From positions 1 through 34,063 of the forward strand of contig JAJFJV010000043.1 in NCBI GenBank assembly GCA_021773635.1: 34,063 bases of DNA, written 5' to 3'. The DNA is from Gammaproteobacteria bacterium (GTDB lineage: Bacteria; Pseudomonadota; Gammaproteobacteria; HK1). The notes beneath the pieces are model-generated. The model saw only the letters and a program-made list of their open reading frames with translations, did no database searches and was not told where the DNA came from. The first letter of the stretch is position 1, and every line of letters starts with the position of its first letter. Both the position numbers and the translations under genes were made by a program. This document shows, piece after piece, positions 18,326 through 26,079 of the stretch.

Positions 18326-19184
18326 TCAACTCGCTGTCAGGCTCCGCATCCACGGACAGCACCCGGAGCAGGTGCAGACGGCGCTTGTCGCTACGCAGCA
18401 CCAGAAAATGCACACGCTCAAGCACCACCGTCTCGCCACGCTTGGGCAGGCGCCCAAAAGCATGCACCACCCGGCCGCCAATGGTATCGAAGTCCGCGTC
18501 GCTAAAGCGGGTGTGGAAGTGCTCGTTGAAGTCCTCAATGGGAGTGCGTGCCTTGACCGTATATTCACCATTGCTGTGGGCCAGAATAAGGCGTTCCTCA
18601 CCTACGTCGTGCTCGTCGTCGATCTCGCCCACGATCTGCTCGATGACATCCTCAATAGTCACCAGGCCCGCCACGCCGCCATACTCATCCACCACGATGG
18701 CCATGTGGTTACGGCTGGCGCGAAATTCCTGCAGCAGGACATTCAGGCGCTTGCTCTCGGGCACGAAGATCGCGGGACGAAGGGTGTCGCGCATGCTGAA
18801 TTTCTGCTCTCCGGAGCGAGCAAAATAGCCGAGTAAGTCCTTGGCCAGCAGGATACCTACCACCTCATCGCGATGCTCTCCGAGTACCGGAAAGCGGGAA
18901 TGCCCTGAGTCGATCACGGTGGTGACAAATTCCTCCGGCAAGGCATCGCGCTCTACCACGGTCATCTGCGGACGCGGGATCATAATGTCGCGCACCTGCA
19001 ATTCGGCCACCTGGAGCACCCCTTCCAGCATGCCCAGGGCATTGGCATCAAAGAGGTTGCGCTGTTCGGCATCCCGCAGCAATTCCACCAGTTGCTCACG
19101 ATCCTGCGGTTCGCTGGAAATAGCCTGTCCAAGACGATCCAGCCAGGAGGGTTTGGCGCTGCTACCGTTTTGTTCTGTATTCAT
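18315..19184 (-). CDS. corC: CorC/HlyC-family transporter-associated CBS protein
   Basis: The 289-residue soluble protein has a pair of CBS domains (about 65-190, with VRDIMIPRPQM at the front and DEYGGVAGLVTIEDV near the end of the pair) and a C-terminal CorC/HlyC domain (about 205-280, with DADFDTIGGRVVHAFGRLPKRGE). It matches E. coli YbeX/CorC, implicated in Mg2+/Co2+ efflux and, more recently, ribosome metabolism. It starts at an ATG overlapping the ybeY stop (ATGA, 19181-19184) and overlaps lnt at its end, so translation is coupled on both sides. Confidence 0.95.
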   Translation of the reverse strand: MNTEQNGSSAKPSWLDRLGQAISSEPQDREQLVELLRDAEQRNLFDANALGMLEGVLQVAELQVRDIMIPRPQMTVVERDALPEEFVTTVIDSGHSRFPVLGEHRDEVVGILLAKDLLGYFARSGEQKFSMRDTLRPAIFVPESKRLNVLLQEFRASRNHMAIVVDEYGGVAGLVTIEDVIEQIVGEIDDEHDVGEERLILAHSNGEYTVKARTPIEDFNEHFHTRFSDADFDTIGGRVVHAFGRLPKRGETVVLERVHFLVLRSDKRRLHLLRVLSVDAEPDSELNDG

Positions 19185-19657
19185 GATGCGTTTCGGTGAG
19201 TTTCCATTTCCTGGTAGGGGTCGGAAAAGCCGAGCCCGGCAAGAATTTCACGTTCGATAGATTCCATCTCATGGGCCTGTGCTTCCTCTTCATGAAGATA
19301 GCCAAGCAGATGCAGGATGCCATGTACCACCATATGCGCCCAGTGGGCCGCAAGCGCTTTGCCCTGCTGCTCGGCCTCGTGGGCCACCACCGGGGCACAG
19401 ATAACGATATCGCCGAGCAAGGCCAGCGGTGCCCCGGAGGGCAGCTCGGCCGGAAAGGACAGCACGTTGGTTGCCCCGGCACAGCCACGAAAGCGCTGGT
19501 TGAGCTCGGAGCTCTCGCCTTCCTCCACCAGGCGCAATGTCAACTCGGCCTCTGCCATGCGCCCATCAAGCGCCGCCGTGGCCCAGGCACGTAAATCCTC
19601 AGTGGATGGAACACCCGATATATCGCAGGCGCTTTGCACCTCAATGTGTGGCGTCAT
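19181..19657 (-). CDS. ybeY: Endoribonuclease YbeY
   Basis: Single-strand RNA endonuclease needed for 16S rRNA maturation and ribosome quality control. The 158-residue protein has the zinc site HGILHLLGYLH, with H112, H116 and H122, near the C-terminus. The usual Asp before the third His is Leu here (residue 121), a small departure from the common HGxLHLxGYDH pattern. Start is the ATG at 19657, with GGGAAG about 5-6 nt upstream; it overlaps the phoH stop by 17 bp. The longer open frame upstream is in phoH coding sequence. Confidence 0.95.
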   Translation of the reverse strand: MTPHIEVQSACDISGVPSTEDLRAWATAALDGRMAEAELTLRLVEEGESSELNQRFRGCAGATNVLSFPAELPSGAPLALLGDIVICAPVVAHEAEQQGKALAAHWAHMVVHGILHLLGYLHEEEAQAHEMESIEREILAGLGFSDPYQEMETHRNAS

Positions 19658-20657
19658 CTGGCTTCCCATTCTTGCGCGCCATGACCTGTTCATGGCTTTC
19701 ATAGGCGTCGAGAATCCGTGCGACCAAACGGTGACGCACCACATCCTTGGACTGGAAAAAGGTAAAGCTGATATCAGGCACGTCGCGGAGCACCTCGATA
19801 ACGTGGCGCAAGCCTGAATACTGGCCGCGCGGCAAGTCGATCTGGGTAATGTCTCCGGTAACCACCACGGTGGAGCCAAAGCCGGTGCGGGTGAGGAACA
19901 TTTTCATCTGCTCTACGGTGGTGTTCTGCGCCTCATCGAGGATGATGAAGGATTCATTGAGGGTACGCCCGCGCATATAGGCCAGCGGGGCGATCTCGAT
20001 AACATTGCGTTCCAGCAGCTTGGCCACCCGTTCGAAACCCATCATCTCGTAGAGCGCATCGTACAGTGGACGTAAATAGGGGTCGATTTTCTGGGCCAGG
20101 TCGCCGGGCAGAAAACCAAGACGCTCCCCGGCCTCCACCGCCGGGCGCACCAGCATGATACGCCGTACCTTTTCCGATTCGAGTGCCTCCACCGCGCTCG
20201 CCACCGCAAGGTAGGTTTTGCCCGTCCCGGCCAGGCCAACACCAAAGCTGATGTCGTTCTCACGGATATTCTGCAGATAACGGCTCTGGTTCAGCCCGCG
20301 GCCACGGATGATGCCGCGCCGGGTTCGCACGGTAGCCTCCTTGCGATCCTCCTCCGAGAGCTCACCCTCAAGCCCGGAGGTCTGCAGAAAAACATGAATG
20401 CGGCCACGGGTGAGTACCTCCTCGGCACTCACCTCATAGAGTTGGCGCAACAAATCGATGGCGATATGGGCCGGCTTTTTGTCGCCGAGGATACGAAAGT
20501 GGTTACCACGATTGTTGATTTCGACCCCGAGACGACGTTCCAGCTGACGTAAATGCTCATCGAAGGGGCCACACAGGTTAACCAGGCGCTTGTTATCCGC
20601 CGGTTCAAGGGTGATATCGCAGGTCTCGACGGGCCTGGCGGGTGGGGGCGTATTCAA
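19641..20657 (-). CDS. ybeZ: PhoH-family ATPase (YbeZ)
   Basis: ATP-binding protein of the PhoH family that works with YbeY in RNA metabolism. From the TTG at 20657 it has 338 residues, with [11 protein letters not shown] near the N-terminus, Walker A GLAGTGKT (141-148), the [19 protein letters not shown] block and the [11 protein letters not shown] Walker B block. TTG is chosen because it lies just after the miaB stop and gives an N-terminus of the same length as E. coli YbeZ. ATG starts at 20738 or 20726 would overlap miaB and are less likely. No good ribosome site is seen for any of them. Confidence 0.94.
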   Translation of the reverse strand: MNTPPPARPVETCDITLEPADNKRLVNLCGPFDEHLRQLERRLGVEINNRGNHFRILGDKKPAHIAIDLLRQLYEVSAEEVLTRGRIHVFLQTSGLEGELSEEDRKEATVRTRRGIIRGRGLNQSRYLQNIRENDISFGVGLAGTGKTYLAVASAVEALESEKVRRIMLVRPAVEAGERLGFLPGDLAQKIDPYLRPLYDALYEMMGFERVAKLLERNVIEIAPLAYMRGRTLNESFIILDEAQNTTVEQMKMFLTRTGFGSTVVVTGDITQIDLPRGQYSGLRHVIEVLRDVPDISFTFFQSKDVVRHRLVARILDAYESHEQVMARKNGKPDDATH

Positions 20658-20670
20658 GGCTATGGGTGAC

Positions 20671-22008
20671 TCACGAAGGGCTGGAGGCGACGATTCGCCC
20701 GCGCAGGGAATGGGACAGGGCAGCATCGATATATACATCGACGAAGTGGCCCACGTATTTTTTATCGCCCGGGAAATTTACCACCCGATTGGTTTCGGTA
20801 CGCCCCCGAAGCACCTGCGGATCTTTCTTTGACGGCCCCTCCACCAGCACTTGCTGATGGGTGCCTGCCATGGCCTGACTCAGCACCTGGCTATGGCCCT
20901 CAAGACACTCATTGAGGCGGGCCAGGCGATGCTTCTTCTCATCCAGGGAGACATCATCGGGATAATCTGCCGCCGGTGTGCCCGGGCGCGGGCTGTAGAT
21001 GAAGCTATAGGCGCCATCGAAGGCCGCCGCCTTCACCAGCTCCAGGGTCTGTTGGAAATCTGCTTCTGTCTCCCCGGGAAAGCCGACGATAAGGTCACTG
21101 GAAATACTGATTCCCGGTCTGACAGCACGTAACGCACGGATCTTCTTCAGGTATTCTGCCACCCCGTGTCCCCGCTTCATGCGCTCAAGCACCGCGTTGC
21201 TGCCGGACTGCACTGGCAAATGGAGATGGCTCGCCAACTCGGGCACATCACGATAGGCCGCCACCAATTCATCAGAAAATTCTAACGGATGCGAGGTGGT
21301 GAAACGGATTCGATCGAGTCCTTCGATAGCCGCAGCATAGCGAATGAGGAGTGCGAGATCTGCAGTTCCCCCCTCGTGCATCGGCCCACGATAGGCGTTT
21401 ACATTCTGGCCGAGAAAGGTGATTTCCCGCACACCCTGTTCCGCAAGCTCCGCGGTTTCGGCCAGTACATCGTCGAAGGGGCGGCTGAACTCCTTGCCAC
21501 GGGTATAAGGCACCACGCAGAAGCTACAGTATTTGCTGCACCCTTCCATGATGGAAACGAAGGCCGTGGGACCGTCGGCACGGGGCTCTGGCAGGCAATC
21601 GAATTTCTCGATTTCCGGAAAGGAAACATCCACTTGCGGGGCCCTTGATTGCTCTATTTCCGCCAGCATATCCGGCACCCGGTGCAGGGTTTGGGGACCA
21701 TAGACCAGGTCCACGTAGGGTGCCCGTGCCTGGATCGCCTCACCTTCCTGGCTGGCAACACAACCACCCACGCCAATGACCAGTTCCGGACGTTTCTCCT
21801 TCAGGGCGCGCCAGCGACCAAGCTGGGAAAAAACCTTCTCTGCGGCCTTTTCGCGTACCGAGCAGGTATTGAGCAGCAGCACTTCTGCCTCGGCCTCATC
21901 CTGGGTCACTTCCAGCCCGCGGGATTCCGCCAACAATTGCGCCGTACGATCCGAATCGTAGACGTTCATCTGACACCCGAAGGTCTTGATATAGAGTTTA
22001 GCGGCCAC
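20671..22008 (-). CDS. miaB: tRNA-2-methylthio-N6-dimethylallyladenosine synthase
   Basis: Radical SAM methylthiotransferase that modifies A37 of certain tRNAs. The 445-residue protein has the auxiliary-cluster cysteines C12, C49 and C83 in the N-terminal UPF0004 domain, the SAM motif CSKYCSFC with C157, C161 and C164, and a C-terminal TRAM domain (about 375-440). Length matches the family (E. coli 474). Start is GTG at 22008. It heads the conserved miaB-ybeZ-ybeY-corC-lnt block. A structured region at 22124-22213 lies in its 5' leader. Confidence 0.97.
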   Translation of the reverse strand: MAAKLYIKTFGCQMNVYDSDRTAQLLAESRGLEVTQDEAEAEVLLLNTCSVREKAAEKVFSQLGRWRALKEKRPELVIGVGGCVASQEGEAIQARAPYVDLVYGPQTLHRVPDMLAEIEQSRAPQVDVSFPEIEKFDCLPEPRADGPTAFVSIMEGCSKYCSFCVVPYTRGKEFSRPFDDVLAETAELAEQGVREITFLGQNVNAYRGPMHEGGTADLALLIRYAAAIEGLDRIRFTTSHPLEFSDELVAAYRDVPELASHLHLPVQSGSNAVLERMKRGHGVAEYLKKIRALRAVRPGISISSDLIVGFPGETEADFQQTLELVKAAAFDGAYSFIYSPRPGTPAADYPDDVSLDEKKHRLARLNECLEGHSQVLSQAMAGTHQQVLVEGPSKKDPQVLRGRTETNRVVNFPGDKKYVGHFVDVYIDAALSHSLRGRIVASSPS

Positions 22009-22123
22009 GCACTAACGAACCGGTTGCGGGTATTTCACCGAAACAGCGATTCCATCACTAAAGAGATATGAAGAGCGGGTCAGAGAACCAACCCCGGGAC
22101 GGCGATTCTTGCGGGCAAATAAT

Positions 22124-22213
22124 AAAGGGTGCAACACGATAGCTGTTATGGGTTCCTTCTGTAATTGGCGCCCGTTGGGAGCGAGAATTAAGGGGCGCTA
22201 CGCTACACCCTTT
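22124..22213 (-). ncRNA. Candidate structured RNA or terminator hairpin upstream of miaB
   Basis: Read on the minus strand, positions 22213-22200 (AAAGGGUGUAGCGU) can pair with 22137-22124 (GUGUUGCACCCUUU) over 14 bp, including four G-U wobbles. The plus strand would have mismatches at those positions, so the structure favours a minus-strand transcript. An inner 6-bp stem, GCGCCC/GGGCGC, uses 22193-22198 and 22168-22173. A U-rich run (UUUAUUAUUU) ends the structure. It could terminate the preceding yrdA-like transcript, act in the miaB leader, or be a dispersed repeat. I do not recognise a known riboswitch. Confidence 0.4.
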
Positions 22214-22253
22214 GGGGCGCTATTTCCAGACGGGGCGCCCGCGAGTGGGTCGG

Positions 22254-22781
22254 TCAAGGGGCCTGGATCTTCAGGCCCTGGCGATAACGGCGAAGGTTCT
22301 CTACATAATGTTCCGCAGACCAGTGCAGACTTTCGATCTCTTCATCGGTGAGGCGCCGGATAACGCGCCCGGGGGTACCCACCACCAGAGAGCCATCGGG
22401 AATTTCCCTGCCTTCGGGAATCAGGCTGTTGGCACCGATGAGGCAATGCTTGCCGATCTTCGCCCGATTCAGCACCACCGCGTTGATACCGATGAGAGAG
22501 TAGTCATCAATGTCACAGCTGTGCAGCGATACCATATGCCCCACCGTGACACCGCGACCGATGGTTAGCGGCAGACCGGGATCGGTATGCAGCACGGAAC
22601 CATCCTGAATATTGCTGTCCGCCCCGACAACGATGGGCTCATTGTCACCACGCAGCACGGCATTGAACCAGACACTGACTCGATCCCCCAGGATCACACT
22701 GCCGATAACACTGGCATTGTCGGCCACATAGTGCTCGGAACCGCGCAACTCCACCTGTCTATCTTTCAGTTGATATAGCAA
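22254..22781 (-). CDS. yrdA: Gamma carbonic anhydrase-like left-handed beta-helix protein
   Basis: The 175-residue protein is a hexapeptide-repeat (left-handed beta-helix) trimer of the YrdA/CaiE type. The metal-binding histidines of the gamma carbonic anhydrase fold are present at H65 (GSVLHTD), H82 (TVGHMV) and H87 (SLHSC). Enzyme activity of YrdA-type proteins is often low or unproved. Start is TTG with AGGAA 7 nt upstream, a better site than any internal ATG. Next gene downstream on the strand is miaB after 245 bp. Confidence 0.93.
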   Translation of the reverse strand: MLYQLKDRQVELRGSEHYVADNASVIGSVILGDRVSVWFNAVLRGDNEPIVVGADSNIQDGSVLHTDPGLPLTIGRGVTVGHMVSLHSCDIDDYSLIGINAVVLNRAKIGKHCLIGANSLIPEGREIPDGSLVVGTPGRVIRRLTDEEIESLHWSAEHYVENLRRYRQGLKIQAP

Positions 22782-22805
22782 TGATCTATTCCTGCGTAGT
22801 CGCTG

Positions 22806-23543
22806 TCACTTGCCTTTGGCATTCCCCGACCGCCGTTTTCTCGCCACCACCCGAAGACTGGCCTTGATCATCGGGTACGCAAACAACAGTTCAAGCCCGT
22901 ATTCGCCAAACAAACGCCGGATTACCGACTTGTTAAAATAGCAGGTATGTTCTGGCGGGGTTACAGCGGTCCAGTCAACAAACTTCCGAGGCACCCTGAA
23001 ATGACCCGCATTGGGCGTGGTGAGGTAGAGAATCCCCGCGGGTGACAACATCCGGCTGATGGCCTCCATAAACGGCCGCACGCTGGGGAGATGCTCTATG
23101 ACCTCCGAGCAGCAAATGATGTCAAACTGCCGGCCCGCGCCTGCAAATTCGGCCGCCGTAGCGGTGTGATATTCATTTTCCGGAAACATCTCTTCCGCAC
23201 AACTGACGGCCTCGCCGCTGAGATCGATGCCGGTACTCTCACAGCCGAGCCGACGCGCTGCCTCAACGGCAAAACCGGTGTTACAGCCAAGGTCCAGAAA
23301 CCGGGTTCCCGGAGCCAGACGCACGGGCAGCCAGAGCTTGCGCATGAAGCGAGCAATTTTTCGGCCCGAGTTAACCCTGTTTTTCCGGGTGCCATCGTAA
23401 CGTCGGTAAAAGGCATTCAGTTCATCTGTCCCTGGCATGGGATGGAGATAGGCAAAACCGCACCCGGTACAGCGAACCAGCGGATAGCCATTTTTCTCAC
23501 CAAGCGCCTGATAGCTTGAAGTGTTACAAATCTCACATGTCAT
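22806..23543 (-). CDS. Class I SAM-dependent methyltransferase with N-terminal zinc ribbon
   Basis: The 245-residue protein opens with a Cys4 zinc-ribbon pattern, C3-x2-C6 and C25-x2-C28, then a Rossmann methyltransferase domain with motif I FLDLGCNTGFAVEAA (about 83-97) and a later EVIEHLPSVRPFMEA block. This architecture is common in methyltransferases acting on sugars or polyketide-like substrates, often in polysaccharide clusters, but no such cluster is here. Substrate unknown. It ends 24 bp upstream of the yrdA start codon on the same strand, so the two may be cotranscribed. Confidence 0.88.
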   Translation of the reverse strand: MTCEICNTSSYQALGEKNGYPLVRCTGCGFAYLHPMPGTDELNAFYRRYDGTRKNRVNSGRKIARFMRKLWLPVRLAPGTRFLDLGCNTGFAVEAARRLGCESTGIDLSGEAVSCAEEMFPENEYHTATAAEFAGAGRQFDIICCSEVIEHLPSVRPFMEAISRMLSPAGILYLTTPNAGHFRVPRKFVDWTAVTPPEHTCYFNKSVIRRLFGEYGLELLFAYPMIKASLRVVARKRRSGNAKGK

Positions 23544-23704
23544 AACGATGAATCATCCTGGCTCGGAGTCCCCGGCTCCTGATCTTCCCCTACCCACACA
23601 ACACCCGGTATCACACAACCGGCCGCGATCAGTGAAGGGCTGCCGTGAGAAGCGAAACGCAGGCACGCAAGCCCGGATATCCCGGAGGGTTATTAACGGC
23701 GACT

Positions 23705-24130
23705 CTAATCCGTCTCCGTTTTCTCCCCGGCCCCTGAAGGAGCAACCTTTTTGCGGCTTACTTTCTTTTTTGCCGGCTTGCGGGCCGTACGCGGGCGACC
23801 CGTCGCCTTGGGCGTCTGAGTCTTGCCCCGGGAGCCATCGGTATCAGCAAGAGTCGGTGTATCCGGCCAGTCGGAAAAGGGAAACGGCCGCAGCTCCGTG
23901 TTGAAGCTCAGGTACAGCAACACCTGATACATAAAATGGCTTAGCTGAGCACCGAAGCGCAGCAAATTGGCATTGGTGCTGGCGCTCAGCAGAACGAATC
24001 CAAACTGAAGCACCACAACCGCCGCCACCAGAAATTTGGCCACCCCGTAGATCACCGCGAACAGCAGCATGTAGAGCAGGCGCACCCACACCTCGACGCG
24101 ACCGATGTTGTTCTTGAGTGTTTCAGACAT
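23705..24130 (-). CDS. DUF4389 membrane protein with basic C-terminal tail
   Basis: The 141-residue protein has two hydrophobic segments (about 15-35 and 36-50, continuous with LLYMLLFAVIYGVAKFLVAAVVVLQF) and a third near 66-76, matching the DUF4389 family. The family has no established function. After residue 95 comes a low-complexity tail rich in Lys, Arg, Ala, Pro and Thr, likely disordered and possibly nucleic-acid or membrane-surface binding. It is divergent from metF, 129 bp apart. Confidence 0.88.
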   Translation of the reverse strand: MSETLKNNIGRVEVWVRLLYMLLFAVIYGVAKFLVAAVVVLQFGFVLLSASTNANLLRFGAQLSHFMYQVLLYLSFNTELRPFPFSDWPDTPTLADTDGSRGKTQTPKATGRPRTARKPAKKKVSRKKVAPSGAGEKTETD

Positions 24131-24259
24131 TTGAGCCCTCCCCTCTATCGATTTAATGCGACATCATCGATCCCTACACGTCCCGGCGCAACTACCCCGG
24201 TGGTTGCCGGCAAGCATAGATTGCGCCGCGCCTTCAGCTGAGCAATACTTCGCCGCCTC

Positions 24260-25117
24260 ATGATTCCCATTAGCTTTGAATTTTTTCCGCCGCGTAGTGC
24301 CGATGCCGGCGCGCGACTGCGCCAGGCAGCCGACGTCCTGCACCAGCTGGGGCCACGCTTTTTCTCGGTGACCTACGGGGCCGATGGCTCCTCACGGGAC
24401 GCTACCCCTGAAACCGTGGCCCTGGTACGCGAGAGCACGGGAATCGATACCGCACCGCATATTTCCTGCATCCGTACCCCGGAGGCTGACCTTGCTGCAC
24501 TGCTCGATCACTACGCCGCCACGGGTGTCGGGCGCCTGGTGACTATTCGTGGCGACCTGCCGGAAGGCACGGAACCCGTGAGTGCGCTGCGTACCGGCGA
24601 GGATCTCGTGCGCTTCATCCGTGAGCGTCATGATGACCGTTTCGAGCTGCTGGTCGGGGCCTATCCGGAATGCCACCCTGAAGCGCCCCACCTCGGTGTA
24701 GACCTGGAACACTTCCGCACCAAGGTAGAAGCTGGCGCCGATGCCGCGGTAACCCAGTACTTCTACAACGCCGATGCCTACGCCGATTTTATGGACGGCT
24801 GTCAGCGGCTTAATATTGACATTCCCATCGTCGCCGGCATTATGCCAATTCATGACTTCACCCAGGTGCGGCGTTTTTCAAAACGTTGCGGCGCCGAGGT
24901 GCCACGCTGGCTGTGTGCACGTATGGATGGATTCAGCGATGACGATAGCCGGCGCGACTTTGCTGCCGATTTTGTCGCCACGCTCTGCCAGCGCCTGGAG
25001 GAGATGGGGGCGCCCGCCTTTCACTTCTATACCCTGAACCGCGCCGAACCCACCCTGGCCGTACTTGAGCGCTACGCGCCAAAACGCATTCCGCCGGGTA
25101 TCAGCGCCTCAAACTAG
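24260..25117 (+). CDS. metF: 5,10-methylenetetrahydrofolate reductase
   Basis: Flavoenzyme that makes 5-methyl-THF for methionine synthesis. The 285-residue protein starts ISFEFFPPRS, with the catalytic Glu position at E7, and contains VTYGADGSSRD and AGIMPIHDFTQVRRF, both typical of MetF. It is close in length to E. coli MetF (296). The ribosome site before the ATG is weak. Its stop TAG shares the tetranucleotide CTAG (25114-25117) with the stop of the convergent gene. No ahcY or metE/H nearby. Confidence 0.97.
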   Translation: MIPISFEFFPPRSADAGARLRQAADVLHQLGPRFFSVTYGADGSSRDATPETVALVRESTGIDTAPHISCIRTPEADLAALLDHYAATGVGRLVTIRGDLPEGTEPVSALRTGEDLVRFIRERHDDRFELLVGAYPECHPEAPHLGVDLEHFRTKVEAGADAAVTQYFYNADAYADFMDGCQRLNIDIPIVAGIMPIHDFTQVRRFSKRCGAEVPRWLCARMDGFSDDDSRRDFAADFVATLCQRLEEMGAPAFHFYTLNRAEPTLAVLERYAPKRIPPGISASN

Positions 25118-25956
25118 GGCTGCTCACGCCGGGGCAGTGAATAATCTGTCAGGCCGGGGCGAAAGGGAATGGAGAGCAACCCCATCAGCCGATTACAAAG
25201 GGCCGGCTCCGCCAGCCGGGCCAGGCCAATTTCCATTTCCGCGTGACCGGCCCTTGGTTGCGCCCGATAGGTCCCCATAAGCCGATCCCACCACGGCAGA
25301 TTAAAGCCAAAGTTACTATTGGCCTCATCGACTTCCTGGGAATGATGCACTCGGTGCATGTCCGGAGTGACCAGTAGCCAGCGCAGGTAACGATCGAGGG
25401 TGAGCGGTAGCCGCTGATTGCCGTGATTAAACATCGCGGTAAGGTTCAGCAGAACCTCGAAGATCAGCACGGCCACCGCCGGCGGGCCGAGCGCCAGCAC
25501 GACACCAAGCTTGATCACCATGGAAAGTAAAATCTCAATGGGATGAAAACGTGCGCCCGTGGTGACATCGAAATCCCGATCCGCATGGTGCATGCGGTGC
25601 AAGCGCCAGAGCAGGGGCACCGCATGAAACATCACGTGCTGGAGATAGATGGCGAAATCCAGCAGGGCGACGGAAATGGCTATTGCCAACCCCTGCGGCA
25701 AGGATAGAAAACCCAACAAGCCACCCCCCTGAGTCCCTACCAGGAGAGCAGTCCCCACGGCTGCGGTAGGAAAGAAGACCCGTATTACCAGCGTGTTAAG
25801 GACCACTATCCCGATATTTGCCGGCCAGCGATCGCGGCGAGCATAGCATCGCTTACGCCGGGGGAGGGCGGCCTCCCACAATGCGATTAGCGTAAAGCCC
25901 CCGGCAAAAAAGAGCAGACGAATCCAGACTTCATTTGCCAGCAATATCTCATCCAT
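25114..25956 (-). CDS. Fatty acid hydroxylase / sterol desaturase superfamily membrane protein
   Basis: The 280-residue integral membrane protein has the His-box arrangement of the superfamily: HVMFH, HRMHH, a later NHGN, and HRVHH, which hold a diiron site. About four hydrophobic segments precede and surround the boxes (for example IRLLFFAGGFTLIALW near the N-terminus). Substrate is unknown; bacterial members hydroxylate or desaturate diverse lipids. The ATG at 25956 has AGAGAG 5 nt upstream, better than the GTG two codons earlier. Convergent with metF. Confidence 0.9.
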   Translation of the reverse strand: MDEILLANEVWIRLLFFAGGFTLIALWEAALPRRKRCYARRDRWPANIGIVVLNTLVIRVFFPTAAVGTALLVGTQGGGLLGFLSLPQGLAIAISVALLDFAIYLQHVMFHAVPLLWRLHRMHHADRDFDVTTGARFHPIEILLSMVIKLGVVLALGPPAVAVLIFEVLLNLTAMFNHGNQRLPLTLDRYLRWLLVTPDMHRVHHSQEVDEANSNFGFNLPWWDRLMGTYRAQPRAGHAEMEIGLARLAEPALCNRLMGLLSIPFRPGLTDYSLPRREQP

Positions 25957-26079
25957 TTCCACTCTCTGTCATCAGACTCGCAGAGAGCCACCATAAAGCA
26001 GTGCGCACGGAAGTACAGTCTTCGCCTCGTGGGGCGAGCCATTCATTTTATAAACGAGCAGTTAGCCGGCTGTGAGCCA

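Noticed and set aside
24131-24259. SAM or SAH riboswitch before metF
   Set aside because: No recognisable conserved cores in the 129-bp gap.
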